DNA of 64,000 nucleotides from the NCBI GenBank assembly GCA_020633495.1, contig JACKDR010000006.1, positions 186,001-250,000 of the forward strand, in the 5' to 3' direction. How positions within the stretch are numbered: position 1 is the first letter of the stretch; each line of letters opens with the position of its first letter. The position numbers and the translations under genes were made by a program. Below, in pieces: positions 1 through 12,092 of this stretch. The DNA comes from Kofleriaceae bacterium (GTDB taxonomy: Bacteria > Myxococcota_A > Polyangia > Haliangiales > Haliangiaceae). The notes under the pieces were generated by a model. It saw only the letters and a program-made list of their open reading frames with translations, made no database searches and was not told where the DNA came from.

Positions 1-430
1 TGTCCCCGGACAGCCCGACGCGGGTTGTCTGGCTCGGGCCGGCGTTGTTGACCCCGGTGGAGTACGACGCGTTGGCGTCGGCGCCGACGCTCCAGTCGTC
101 GATCGCCGTCGACTGCTCGATCTCCGCCTCGGCGATCTCGATGTCGATCTTGGCCAGCTCCAGGCTCGGCGACTGCCGCACCGCGAGCTGCAGCAGCTGG
201 GGCAGGGTGACCTCGGTCGGGGTTCCCGCGACCGCCGAGATCGTGGTGTCCTCCTCGACCGGCGGCGGCGCCGGCGGAGGCGCGCTGCCCGCGCCCTCCT
301 CGGTCTGGCGCAGGGCCCAGAACATCGGATCGGCCAGGGCGGGGGTGGGCACCAGCAGCGCGGCGAGCGCGCTGGCGGCCAGGAACCGGCGGAAGGGAGG
401 GCGCATGCGGGGTGAAGCCTTGATTGGCAT
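1..430 (-). CDS. TolC-like outer-membrane efflux protein, N-terminal part
   Basis: The gene runs off the left edge, so only about 143 N-terminal residues are seen. Translation of the minus strand starts at 430 (or at 406, in frame) and gives a Sec signal peptide ending in PTPALA. A Pro/Glu-rich spacer follows, and then a stretch beginning TLPQLLQLAVRQSPSLELA, with heptad-like helical sequence after it (KIDIEIAEAEIEQS). That stretch is the usual start of the first coiled-coil repeat of TolC/OEP family proteins, which form trimeric outer-membrane exit ducts for RND, ABC or type I export. The gene is divergent from the microcompartment operon and shares its 126-bp upstream region. The transport partner and substrate cannot be told from this fragment. 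Confidence 0.72.
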   Translation of the reverse strand, partial: MPIKASPRMRPPFRRFLAASALAALLVPTPALADPMFWALRQTEEGAGSAPPPAPPPVEEDTTISAVAGTPTEVTLPQLLQLAVRQSPSLELAKIDIEIAEAEIEQSTAIDDWSVGADANASYSTGVNNAGPSQTTRVGLSGD

Positions 431-528
431 CTCGCAGCTGTCAACCCGCGGCGCACCGTGTCAGTTCCCCGGTCCGACATCTGCCGGTGGGGCCTCGCGA
501 TCGCGGTCAGGCCGCATGGATCGCCGAA

Positions 529-540
529 AACACCCGTGTT
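529..540. promoter_or_regulatory. Inverted repeat in the tolC-like/BMC divergent promoter region
   Basis: AACAC-CC-GTGTT is a perfect 5-bp inverted repeat with a 2-bp spacer. It ends 16 bp before the first BMC-T start codon, in the only non-coding stretch (431-556) between the divergent tolC-like gene and the microcompartment operon. It could be an operator, but the short arms also allow chance. No clear -35/-10 pair or sigma-54 box was found next to it. Confidence 0.25.
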
Positions 541-556
541 ACGGTGCGACCCCGCG

Positions 557-1195
557 ATGGGGACCGCGCTCCGCACCTACTGTTTTCTCGACGCCCTGCA
601 GCCGCAGCTGGCGACCTTCATGGGCAAGACCGCGCGCGGCTTCCTGCCGGTGCCGGGTCAGGCGTCGTTGTTCGTCGAGATCGCGCCCGGCATCGCGATC
701 AACCAGGTCACCGACGCCGCCCTCAAGGCGACCCGGGTGCAGCCCGCGCTGCAGGTGGTCGAGCGTGCCTACGGCCTGCTCGAGGTCCACGACCACGACC
801 AGGGCGAGGTGCTGCAGGCCGGCGCCACGATCCTGCGCCACCTCGGCGTCGCCGAGAGCGAGCGGCTCAAGCCCAAGGTCCTCACCAACCAGATCATCCG
901 CGGCGTCGAGGCCTACCAGACCCAGATCATCAACCGCGCGTCGGCCGGCATGATGGTGCTGCCCGGCCAGTCGCTGTTCATCCTCGAGTGCGAGCCCGCC
1001 GGCTACGCCGTGCTGGCCGCCAACGAGGCCGAGAAGGCCGCCCAGGTCTTCCTCGTCAACGTCACCCCGTACGGCGCCTTCGGGCGCCTGTACATGGCCG
1101 GCCCCGAGGCCGAGATCGACGCGGCCGCGGCCGCGGCGACCGCCGCGCTCGAGGGCGTCGGCGGCCGCGTGCCCGAGAAGTTCGTCGACCGGTAG
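557..1195 (+). CDS. BMC-T trimeric tandem-domain shell protein (stacking T2 type)
   Basis: This 212-residue protein has two BMC folds in tandem and is expected to form the pseudohexameric trimers that fill facets of a bacterial microcompartment shell. It opens with LRTYCFLDALQPQLATFMGK and has the conserved stretches GFLPVPGQASL, QVVERAYGLLEVHDHDQGEVL and VTPYGAFGRLYMAG. As recalled, this closely matches H. ochraceum Hoch_5816 (BMC-T2), a double-stacking, gated-pore BMC-T; the gating itself is inferred. The open frame extends upstream to 458, but ATG 557 fits the family start. No strong ribosome-binding site precedes it. It is the first gene of a five-gene operon. Confidence 0.93.
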   Translation: MGTALRTYCFLDALQPQLATFMGKTARGFLPVPGQASLFVEIAPGIAINQVTDAALKATRVQPALQVVERAYGLLEVHDHDQGEVLQAGATILRHLGVAESERLKPKVLTNQIIRGVEAYQTQIINRASAGMMVLPGQSLFILECEPAGYAVLAANEAEKAAQVFLVNVTPYGAFGRLYMAGPEAEIDAAAAAATAALEGVGGRVPEKFVDR

Positions 1196-1246
1196 CCCGC
1201 GGGGCTGCCTACACGCTTGCAGTGAGCCGAGACGCAGGAGTCAACG

Positions 1247-1537
<291 letters not shown>

Positions 1538-1549
1538 CCGGCGCGGGCC

Positions 1550-1852
1550 ATGCTCCTGGGCAAGGTCATCGGCACGCTGGTCGCGACCCGCAAGGAGCCG
1601 ACCGTCGAGGGGCTCAAGCTCCTCGTGGTCCGCGCCTGCGACGTCAAGGCCACCGGCCTGGCGGAGACCGGGTCGATCGTCGTCGCCGCCGACGCGGTCG
1701 GCGCCGGGCTCGGCGAGGTCGTCCTGGTGTGCGCCGGGTCGTCGGCGCGCCAGACCCAGATGACCCAGAACCGGCCGGTCGACGCCACGATCATGGCGAT
1801 CGTCGACGAGGTCGCCGAGGGCGGCGAGCTGCGGTACCGCAAGGACGGCTAG
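1550..1852 (+). CDS. BMC-P (EutN/CcmL) pentameric vertex protein
   Basis: This 100-residue protein is of the EutN/CcmL family, whose pentamers cap the twelve vertices of a microcompartment shell. It begins MLLGKVIGTLVATRKEPTVE and ends TIMAIVDEVAEGGELRYRKD; the GSSARQT and DATIMAIVD motifs are typical of the family. It resembles the H. ochraceum vertex protein Hoch_5814 as recalled. It lies 12 bp after the BMC-H gene and 11 bp before the aldehyde dehydrogenase gene. One BMC-P together with BMC-H and two BMC-T is enough to build a closed shell. Confidence 0.95.
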   Translation: MLLGKVIGTLVATRKEPTVEGLKLLVVRACDVKATGLAETGSIVVAADAVGAGLGEVVLVCAGSSARQTQMTQNRPVDATIMAIVDEVAEGGELRYRKDG

Positions 1853-1863
1853 GCCGGAGCGCG

Positions 1864-3315
1864 ATGGCGATGGGCATCGACGAGGCCAAGATCGAGGAGA
1901 TCGTCGCGCGCGTGCTGGACCGCCTCGGCGGCGGTCCCACCGCGGCGCCGGCGCGGGCCGCCAGCGGCGGCGAGCCGGCGCGGCGCGGCCCCGACGTGCC
2001 GCGCGGCACGCTGGGCGTCTACGAGGACGCCGACACCGCGGTCAAGGCGGCGCGCCGGGGCTTCGAGGCCAACCAGGCGACGCCGGTCCAGACCCGGATG
2101 AAGATGATCGCGGCGATGCGCCAGGTCGTCCTCGCCAACAACGAGGCGCTGTCGCGCTACGCGGTCGAGGAGACCGGGCTGGGGCGGTACGAGGACAAGC
2201 TGTCCAAGAACCGCCTGGTCGCCGAGAAGACGCCGGGCTGCGAGATCCTGCGCCCCGTCGCCTACACCGGCGACGACGGCCTGATGCTGACCGAGCGCGC
2301 CGCCTACGGCGTCTTGCTCGCGGTCACGCCGACGACCAACCCGACCGAGACGATCCTGTGCAACGCGATCGGCATGGTCGCGGGCGGCAACGCGGTGGTC
2401 TTCAACGTCCACCCGTCGGCGGCGCGGACCTGCAACTGGTGCGTCCACCTGCTCAACGAGGCGATCGTCTCGGCGGGCGGGCCGCGCGATCTGGTGGTGT
2501 CGGTCGAGCGGCCGACGATCGACAGCGCGCAGACCCTGATGAAGCACCCGCTGGTGCGCATCGTCGTCGTGACCGGCGGCCCCGCCGTGGTCGCGCAGGC
2601 GATGGCGTCGGGCAAGAAGGTCATCGCCGCCGGCCCCGGCAACCCGCCGGCGGTGGTCGACGAGACCGCGGATCTCGACAAGGCCGCCGACGCGATCGTC
2701 CGCGGCGCCTCGCTCGACAACAACATCGTCTGCATCGCCGAGAAGGAGATCCTGGCGGTGGAGTCGATCGCGTCCGAGCTGGTGCGGCAGCTGCAGCGCA
2801 GCGGCGCGCTGCTGCTCGACGCCCGGCAGGTCCGCGAGGTCGAGAAGGTCGTGCTCGAGGGCGATCACGTCAACAAGGCGTGGGTCGGCAAGGACGCCGG
2901 CGTCATCGCCAAGGCGGCCGGCATCGGCGGCCACGGCCACGATCTCAAGATCCTGCTGGCCGAGGTCGACGAGCAGCACCCGTTCGTCCAGCACGAGCTG
3001 CTGATGCCGGTGATCGGCCTGGTCCGCTGCAAGAGCGCCACCGACGCCATCGCGATGGGGATCCGGGTCGAGCACGGCTTCCACCACACCGCGACCATGC
3101 ACAGCAAGAACGTCGACACGATGACCGCGATGGCGCGGGTCTGCAACGCCAGCATCTTCGTCAAGAACGACGCCAGCTACGCCGGGCTCGGCCTCGGCGG
3201 CGAGGGCTACACGTCGTTCACGATCGCGAGCCCCACCGGCGAGGGCCTGACCACGGCGGTGCACTTCACGCGCGAGCGGCGGTGCACCCTCAAGGAGGCC
3301 TTCCGGTTCGTCTGA
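1864..3315 (+). CDS. CoA-acylating aldehyde dehydrogenase, microcompartment-targeted (PduP/EutE-like)
   Basis: This 483-residue enzyme of the PduP/EutE class oxidises an aldehyde to acyl-CoA with NAD+ and CoA and is the likely signature cargo of the compartment. Residues 1-20 (IDEAKIEEIVARVLDRLGGG) form an amphipathic helix, followed by a Gly/Ala-rich linker of about 25 residues, as in known encapsulation peptides. The nucleotide-binding/catalytic core includes VTPTTNPTETILCNAIGM, GPGNPPAVVDETADL and the catalytic Cys in DNNIVCIAEKEI. The start is ATG 1864, eleven bases after the BMC-P stop; a second in-frame ATG follows at 1870. Its stop overlaps the next ATG (TGATG). No phosphotransacylase, alcohol dehydrogenase or aldehyde-producing enzyme is in the operon, so the substrate is unknown. 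Confidence 0.93.
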   Translation: MAMGIDEAKIEEIVARVLDRLGGGPTAAPARAASGGEPARRGPDVPRGTLGVYEDADTAVKAARRGFEANQATPVQTRMKMIAAMRQVVLANNEALSRYAVEETGLGRYEDKLSKNRLVAEKTPGCEILRPVAYTGDDGLMLTERAAYGVLLAVTPTTNPTETILCNAIGMVAGGNAVVFNVHPSAARTCNWCVHLLNEAIVSAGGPRDLVVSVERPTIDSAQTLMKHPLVRIVVVTGGPAVVAQAMASGKKVIAAGPGNPPAVVDETADLDKAADAIVRGASLDNNIVCIAEKEILAVESIASELVRQLQRSGALLLDARQVREVEKVVLEGDHVNKAWVGKDAGVIAKAAGIGGHGHDLKILLAEVDEQHPFVQHELLMPVIGLVRCKSATDAIAMGIRVEHGFHHTATMHSKNVDTMTAMARVCNASIFVKNDASYAGLGLGGEGYTSFTIASPTGEGLTTAVHFTRERRCTLKEAFRFV

Positions 3316-3896
3316 TGGGACGCGGTCCTGCGCTGGGCGTGCTCGAGCTGTCGTCGGTCGCCCGTGGCGTGGTGACCGCGGACGCCGCGCTCAAGCGCGC
3401 GCCGTCGGTGCTGGTGTCGTCGCGCGCGGTCTCGGGTGGCAAGCACCTGGTGATCGTCGAGGGCGGCGTCGCCGAGGTCGAGGAGTCGATGGCCGCGGGC
3501 CGCGCCGCCGCGCGCGACCTGCTGGTCGCCCAGCTCGAGCTGCCGGGCGCCGACGACCAGGTGTGGCCGATGCTGGGCGCGCCGCCGTGGGCGCCGATCG
3601 TCGCGCCCGACTGGGACGCCGACCCCACCGCCGAGGCGGTCGCGATCGTCGAGACCTCGACGGTGTGCGCCGCGATCGGCGCCGCCGACGCCGCGTGCAA
3701 GGCCGCCGACGTGATCGTCCGCGACGTCCGCCTCGCCGTCGACCTCGCCGGCAAGGCCTACTTCACGATGACCGGCGACCTCGACGCCATCGAGGCCTCG
3801 GCCGCCGCGGCCCGCGCCGCCGCCGGCGGCCACCTGGTCGAGCTCGAGGTCATCGCGCGGCCGGCGCCGGAGCTGCGCGGCCGCCTGTTCGTGTGA
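3315..3896 (+). CDS. BMC-T trimeric tandem-domain shell protein (T1 type)
   Basis: A 193-residue tandem BMC protein, the second BMC-T of the operon. Both halves carry the BMC signature: ALGVLELSSVARGVVTADAA near the N-terminus and AIVETSTVCAAIGAADAACK in the second domain; it ends PELRGRLFV. It resembles H. ochraceum Hoch_5812 (BMC-T1, single-layer trimer) as recalled. The ATG overlaps the dehydrogenase stop by one base, so the two are probably translationally coupled. The only gap before the next, convergent gene is 13 bp, so no separate terminator region exists. Confidence 0.93.
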   Translation: MGRGPALGVLELSSVARGVVTADAALKRAPSVLVSSRAVSGGKHLVIVEGGVAEVEESMAAGRAAARDLLVAQLELPGADDQVWPMLGAPPWAPIVAPDWDADPTAEAVAIVETSTVCAAIGAADAACKAADVIVRDVRLAVDLAGKAYFTMTGDLDAIEASAAAARAAAGGHLVELEVIARPAPELRGRLFV

Positions 3897-3909
3897 CGCC
3901 GCGGCGCGG

Positions 3910-6039
3910 TCACCGCGCCGGCGCCGGCGCCGGCGCCGCGCGCAGGTAGCGATCGCGCAGGGTGTCGAGCTCGTCGCCGACGGCGCGGCCGTGCTGGTGG
4001 ACGCGGGCGCCGAACCACACGTAGGTCCACGGCTGCTGGGTGATCGCCTGGATCGGGCTGTAGTCGAGGCTGCCGTGGGCGCCGCCGCTGGCGATGATGG
4101 TGTCGACCACGTCGGCGTCACGGTCGCTGACCATCGGCTGCAGCCGCCGCACGTACTGGGCGACGATCCAGTCGAACGAGGCCAGCGAGTAGCCGAGGTC
4201 GGGCAGCCGGGCCAGCACCCGCTCCAGCACCCGCGGCGCCATGACGTTGGCGATGTACTCCTCGGTCCAGGTCTCGCCGGCGACGTCGAGGTGGTGGCGC
4301 GCCTCGTGGATCAGCTCGTGGGGCAGGTACCACAGCAGCATCATCTCGCCGTGGCGCGCCAGTTCGTCGTCGGTGCGCGCCGCGACGATCGCCCGGTTGA
4401 CGGCGCGCGCCTCGGGCGCCATCTCCGGCAGGTTCTGGTACCAGACCGTGTCGCCGATCGCGAAGAAGCCGATCTGGTCGGGCTCGAGGCGGGCCAGCTC
4501 GGGGTGGAACGAAGCGGCGGCGTCGGCGCCGGCGACGGTCTCGATCATCGCCCGCACCTCGTCGCGCGCGACGTCGAAGATGCGCCGCGCCAGGGCGTCG
4601 AACGCGGCGGCGTCGTCGGCGAGCCGCGGCAGCACGACGTCGAGCGTGGTCGGCCCGGCGGCGCCGTGGGCGCCGGCGGTGTAGGTGGCGAGCCGGGCGA
4701 CCTGCGTCGGCCGGCCGTCGCGGGGCAGCGGCACGGTGATGCGTCGGGTCACGGTCTCGCCGGGCGCCACCGTGCCGACGTGGACGCGGTAGCGATCCGC
4801 GCCCCGTCGGTCGCGCTCGGCCTCGAGCGTGACGACGACCTCGGCCGCGGCGACGTCGCCGGTGTTGGTGACGTGGACGCGGGCGGCGACCTCGTCGTCG
4901 GCGACGGCGTCGATCGTCGTCGTGGTCGTCAGCACCGGCCAGGCGCCCGCCGGCGGCCGTGACGACGGCTCCCAGCGCACGCGGTCGCCGCCGATCGTCA
5001 CGGTGCGGGGCGCCGCCGCGGTCGCGGGCACGACCCGCACGGTGCCGGTGTAGCCGCCGGCGAACGCCCAGCGGCCGTCGGGATCGATCGCGACGGCGGT
5101 GACCGCGGGGCGGGTGATCCGATCGTAGAGGACGCCCTGCTCGACGTGCTGCGCCCGCGTCGGCGCGTCGTCGAGCTGGGCGACCGCGCCGTCGCGCAGC
5201 TCGATCAGGCCGTCCGCGGCGCCGCGCGCGAAGCGGTCGCCCCGCCGCGCCGCCGCCCACCGCCACGGCGGCGCCAGTCGGGTCACGCCGGCGGCCGCGA
5301 TCGTCCACTGCGCGTCGCCGACCCGGACCGCGTCGGCCGCATCGGTCGCGCCGGCCGCCGGGACGTCGGCGGCGGTCGCGGCGTGGACGGCGCCGGTGCC
5401 CGGGTCGACCGCGTAGAGGTCACGGCGATCGACGCCGGCCGGCTTCACGTCCAGCCAGCGCCCGTCGCACGACAGCGCGGCGTCGAAGGCGCGGGCCGGC
5501 AGCGCCTCCTCGTGGGTGATGGTCACGCCGCCGTCGGGACCGATCGCCAGCGCGACCACGGCCAGCCGGGTGACCACGACGAGGTGATCGTCGTCGGGGA
5601 GCCCGAAGCCGAGGACGTCCTCCGGCAGGTCCCAGCGGGCGCGCTCGCGGGGCGCGCCGTCGAGGTCGTAGACGTGGACCGCGCCGTCGGCGGAGGTGGC
5701 CAGGGTCCGCGACGACGCCGTGATGCACGCGCCCTCGGCGTCGTCGTGTCGGTACTCGACCGCGTCGCCCAGCGCGGTGAGCCTCCCGTCGCCGCCGACC
5801 GCCCAGACCTGGACCGAGCCAGACTTGAGCGCCGCCAGCCGGGCGCCGTCCGGGCTGACCACCAGGGCGCGGATCGTGCCGCCGCCGGTGTCGAGGACCT
5901 GCGGCATCACCGTCGCCGCGAAGGCGTCGTCGTCGTCGAACGCGGCCACCGGGGCCGGGCTCGCCCCGCCCGGCGCGGCGGGGGCCGGGGGCCCGCCGCA
6001 CGCCGCCACCACCAGCAGGACCAGGACCGGGCGCCGCAT
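3910..6039 (-). CDS. Lipoprotein with beta-propeller-like N-terminus and HExxH metallopeptidase C-terminus
   Basis: A 709-residue secreted protein. It starts with a lipoprotein signal (VLLVVAACGG, lipid Cys at residue 14). Residues about 45-340 have the spaced short repeats of a WD40/YncE-like propeller, such as IRALVVSPDGARLAALKSG and VAIDPDGRWAFAGG. The C-terminal 230 residues contain WYLPHELIHEARHHLD, an HExxH zinc-binding motif, followed 13 residues later by TWTEEYIANV, where a third ligand Glu could lie; this resembles gluzincin-type metallopeptidases. The middle part has beta-rich DUF-like sequence. The substrate is unknown. It converges on the microcompartment operon. Recognition of the peptidase is good; the exact family is not certain. 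Confidence 0.75.
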   Translation of the reverse strand: MRRPVLVLLVVAACGGPPAPAAPGGASPAPVAAFDDDDAFAATVMPQVLDTGGGTIRALVVSPDGARLAALKSGSVQVWAVGGDGRLTALGDAVEYRHDDAEGACITASSRTLATSADGAVHVYDLDGAPRERARWDLPEDVLGFGLPDDDHLVVVTRLAVVALAIGPDGGVTITHEEALPARAFDAALSCDGRWLDVKPAGVDRRDLYAVDPGTGAVHAATAADVPAAGATDAADAVRVGDAQWTIAAAGVTRLAPPWRWAAARRGDRFARGAADGLIELRDGAVAQLDDAPTRAQHVEQGVLYDRITRPAVTAVAIDPDGRWAFAGGYTGTVRVVPATAAAPRTVTIGGDRVRWEPSSRPPAGAWPVLTTTTTIDAVADDEVAARVHVTNTGDVAAAEVVVTLEAERDRRGADRYRVHVGTVAPGETVTRRITVPLPRDGRPTQVARLATYTAGAHGAAGPTTLDVVLPRLADDAAAFDALARRIFDVARDEVRAMIETVAGADAAASFHPELARLEPDQIGFFAIGDTVWYQNLPEMAPEARAVNRAIVAARTDDELARHGEMMLLWYLPHELIHEARHHLDVAGETWTEEYIANVMAPRVLERVLARLPDLGYSLASFDWIVAQYVRRLQPMVSDRDADVVDTIIASGGAHGSLDYSPIQAITQQPWTYVWFGARVHQHGRAVGDELDTLRDRYLRAAPAPAPAR

Positions 6040-6146
6040 CGCCCGAGGGTATCAGAGGCGGTCGGACCCACCGGGCGGCCCCGACGGGCCGGTTGCGCCC
6101 CCGCGGGAAGTGATCGAGGATGCGCGCCGGTTCTACCGGAGTCCCC

Positions 6147-6947
<801 letters not shown>

Positions 6948-6969
6948 CCGTGGCCGCGCCCGCCGCCGC

Positions 6970-8265
6970 TCACAGCGGCAGCGGGTCGCACGCGCCGCTG
7001 GAGTCCCCGGTCAGGGGATCGAGGCAGGGCGCGCACTTCATGCCGGGGTCGCAGCCGTCGCGGCCGATCAGGAAGTTGTCGACGCCGGGCAGGCAGTCGG
7101 GCAGGCACCGGCCCTCGGCGTAGTCGGCGCCGAACAGGATCTGGATGAGCCCGGTCTCGCAGCTCTGCGGCTGGTAGGTGCCGTCGAGGAAGACGTCGGG
7201 CGCGCACACCAGGCCGGCGTCGGCGGGGCAGGTGTCCTCGCCGAGCTGGTCGGCGGCGCCGCCCGCGGCCGACGCGGGCACGCAGGTGCCGCGGCCGTCG
7301 CAGCACAGCGGCAGCTGGGTCGGCCCCTCGGTGGGGCCGGGGTCGCACGACGTCCGGCACGCGCCGGTGTCGCTGCCGTCGAGCGGGCTGAAGCACGGCA
7401 CGCACAGGTGATCGGCGGCGCACGTCGACGCCGGCAGCAGCGCGGCCTGGTCGGCGACCTCGGGCAGCGCGGTCGACAGGCAGCGCCCCTCGGCGCCGGC
7501 GACCGACTCGCAGGTCGACGGGATGAAGTCGCCGCCGGACGCGATGAGCTCGTCGGGCACGCACTTGGCGTCGGCGCCGGGGCAGTCGGCGAGCCGGCCG
7601 GCGAGGTCGGCCGGGATCAGCGCGTTCGACAGGCAGTGGGCGCCGGCCGCGCACGCCGGCAGGGTCGACGGCTCGATCACCGGGTCGCCGGTGTGCGGGC
7701 ACGCCGGCTGGACCGGATCGCCGCCACCGCCACCGGCGCCGCCCTCGCACGAGAACGCGATCTTGCACGCGCCGGTGTCGGTGCCGTCGATGGGGCTGAC
7801 GCACGGCACGCACCGCTCGTCGTCGGCGCAGGCGTCCTGCGGGAGGATGCCCCAGTAGTCCTGGACCTGCGGCACGCAGCCCGACAGGCAGCGGCCCTCG
7901 GCGTCGCCGATCGACGCGCAGGTCAGCGGCTCGAAGACGCCGCCGGTCTCGATGAAGGGATCGGGCACGCAGTAGCCGCCGCCGGCGCAGGCGCCGAGGA
8001 AGTCGCGCAGCTCGGCGGGCACGTCGTCGAGGCAGTGGGCGCCGCCGACGAAGTCGGTGCAGCACGCCGGCAGCGCCGCCGGATCGCGCGGTGGCCCCAG
8101 CGGGCCCTCGCAGTCGGGCGCCACGGCGTCGTCGCCGCCGGTGAGGTCGGCGCCGATCGCGCCGACCTGGCAGGCGGGGATGCCTGCCAGGACGGCGAGC
8201 CCGATCGTGAGCATGAGGGAGAGGTGGGTGGCGGGTGAGGTCGAGGCGGGGGCGGGGCGGCGCAT
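6970..8265 (-). CDS. Cys-rich lipoprotein with three tandem repeats
   Basis: A 431-residue secreted protein with no recognised enzyme domain. The signal peptide ends in LAGIPAC, a lipobox. The mature part has three repeats of about 110-125 residues. Each contains a C-x-PD(x) motif (YCVPDPFI, KCVPDELI, VCAPDVFL), then EGRCL, then C[VA]PC..P.[DT]G...GAC. With about ten Cys per repeat, disulfide-bonded surface modules are likely. Comparable Cys-rich repeat lipoproteins are common in myxobacteria; their role is unknown. The frame is open to 8433, but ATG 8265 gives the signal peptide. Confidence 0.7.
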   Translation of the reverse strand: MRRPAPASTSPATHLSLMLTIGLAVLAGIPACQVGAIGADLTGGDDAVAPDCEGPLGPPRDPAALPACCTDFVGGAHCLDDVPAELRDFLGACAGGGYCVPDPFIETGGVFEPLTCASIGDAEGRCLSGCVPQVQDYWGILPQDACADDERCVPCVSPIDGTDTGACKIAFSCEGGAGGGGGDPVQPACPHTGDPVIEPSTLPACAAGAHCLSNALIPADLAGRLADCPGADAKCVPDELIASGGDFIPSTCESVAGAEGRCLSTALPEVADQAALLPASTCAADHLCVPCFSPLDGSDTGACRTSCDPGPTEGPTQLPLCCDGRGTCVPASAAGGAADQLGEDTCPADAGLVCAPDVFLDGTYQPQSCETGLIQILFGADYAEGRCLPDCLPGVDNFLIGRDGCDPGMKCAPCLDPLTGDSSGACDPLPL

Positions 8266-8539
8266 GCCTGGACGTAGTTCAATGTCGGGGCCACACCCCG
8301 ATCGTCCCAGGTTGCGCGCGGTTGCGGCGCGATCGTCGTGATCGCTTCCGGACAGTTGACCGTCGTGGTGACGTGGGAGCGAAGTCGCCGAGATCGGAGA
8401 TTTTTTCCCCACGCTGGGGGCGTCGCCCACCACCGGCGGGGCCCTGGATGACGCCGCGGTGTCCGCGTCCGGACGTGGCGATCGAGAGTTGCGCCGGGGT
8501 TGCGCCGGTCTGCGGGGAGGTGGGCGCGCTCACCACCTG

Positions 8540-8555
8540 TGGGCCGGTTCTTGCT
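8540..8555 (+). promoter_or_regulatory. Possible sigma-54 (-24/-12) promoter
   Basis: TGGGCC-GGTTC-TTGCT has the essential GG and GC doublets of a sigma-54 promoter, exactly 10 bp apart. It lies in the 303-bp gap before the membrane sigma-54 activator gene. A start site about 12 bp after the GC would fall at about 8566, only 3 bp before ATG 8569, so the transcript would be nearly leaderless or translation would start later, for example at the in-frame Met of MVAGAALAL. Autoregulation is plausible but unproven; in GC-rich DNA such a match can arise by chance. Confidence 0.3.
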
Positions 8556-8568
8556 TTGGCTCCCGTCG

Positions 8569-11421
<2,853 letters not shown>

Positions 11422-11486
11422 GCGGGCGAGGCCGCGGCGGGGGGCGGGCGGGGGACGGCGGGGAGGGCGCGCGGTGGGGGAGCGAG

Positions 11487-11514
11487 TCGGCGGCTCCCGG
11501 AGGCTCCGGAGAGG
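11487..11514 (+). repeat. Outer short inverted repeat, left copy
   Basis: A 28-bp sequence starting TCGGCGGCTCCCGGAGGCTC is found again, perfectly and in reverse complement, at 15085-15112. It lies just before the G run. Together with the 109-bp arms it shows that the ends of the 11.5-15.1 kb island are copies of the same repeat element in opposite orientation. Confidence 0.85.
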
Positions 11515-11536
11515 GGGGGGGGGGGGGGGGGGGGGG
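11513..11536 (+). repeat. 24-base G run
   Basis: The sequence holds 24 consecutive G residues after GA at 11511-11512. It is downstream of the sigma-54 activator stop and before any gene. Such a run is prone to slippage in the cell and to length errors in sequencing, so its true length is uncertain. It could also form a G-quadruplex. Confidence 0.95.
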
Positions 11537-11698
11537 CGCGCGGCGCGCGGCGGTCGCGGTCGTGGCCGTGGTCGCGGTCCACGCGGGCCGCGGTGCGCGG
11601 CGGGGACGACGGGGAGGGCGCGCGGCGCGCGGCGGTCGCGGTCGTGGCCGTGGTCGCGGCCCCGTGGGCCGCGGCACGCGGCGGCGGCTCCGCCGCAG
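11535..11698 (+). repeat. 82-bp tandem direct repeat, two copies
   Basis: A 43-bp block starting GGCGCGCGGCGCGCGGCGG is identical at 11535-11577 and 11617-11659, a period of 82 bp. The rest of each unit is similar but diverged. No coding sequence is supported across it: the frames open here are low-complexity Arg/Gly/Ala strings. It is part of the left end of the inverted-repeat-bounded island. Confidence 0.8.
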
Positions 11699-11704
11699 CA
11701 GGCT

Positions 11705-11813
11705 GCCGGCTCCCCGACGAGCGCGGTGCTCGCGCGGACGTCGGCGCCGGGCACCACCACCGGCGCCGGGCCCGAAGACGGGGGCCCGGCGCCTCGGCGC
11801 GGGGCGCGGGCGT
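11705..11813 (+). repeat. 109-bp long inverted repeat, left arm
   Basis: This 109-bp arm matches the reverse complement of 14804-14912 at 107 of 109 positions by direct reading. The two differences lie in the segment GTGCTCGCGCGGACGTCGG. The arm contains its own hairpins, for example CGCCGGGCCC-gaagac-GGGGGCCCGGCG and GGCGCCGGGC-accacca-CCGGCGCC. The arms enclose a DUF222-HNH gene and an IS110-family element. Confidence 0.9.
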
Positions 11814-12032
11814 GGGCGTTGCCGGCCTGTCCGGACACCGGACAGAATCGACAAGCGAACTCGAAGAAGGTGTCATTTTCGCTTGACGCGTGTGGCGACT
11901 GTCGTCGGCGCCCGGGCCTGACCCCGACGACGATCGTCCACCAGACGCGCACAGCGCACCGAGGTGCCGCGAAGCCATGCATGGGGTCGATTCGAAGGGA
12001 CCACCTCGCCTTCGCGGCGCAGCGGGATGAAG

Positions 12033-12052
12033 ACGGGGTCCGAAAACCCCGT
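12033..12052 (+). promoter_or_regulatory. Stem-loop before the HNH gene
   Basis: ACGGGGT-ccgaaa-ACCCCGT forms a 7-bp stem with a 6-base loop, 40 bp before the start of the HNH endonuclease gene and upstream of its ribosome-binding site. No T-run follows, so it is not a clear intrinsic terminator; a structured leader or a repeat remnant is as likely. Confidence 0.35.
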
Positions 12053-12092
12053 GGTAGAGAAGGAATGCGCGCGTGCGCAGGGAGGTGTGGAG

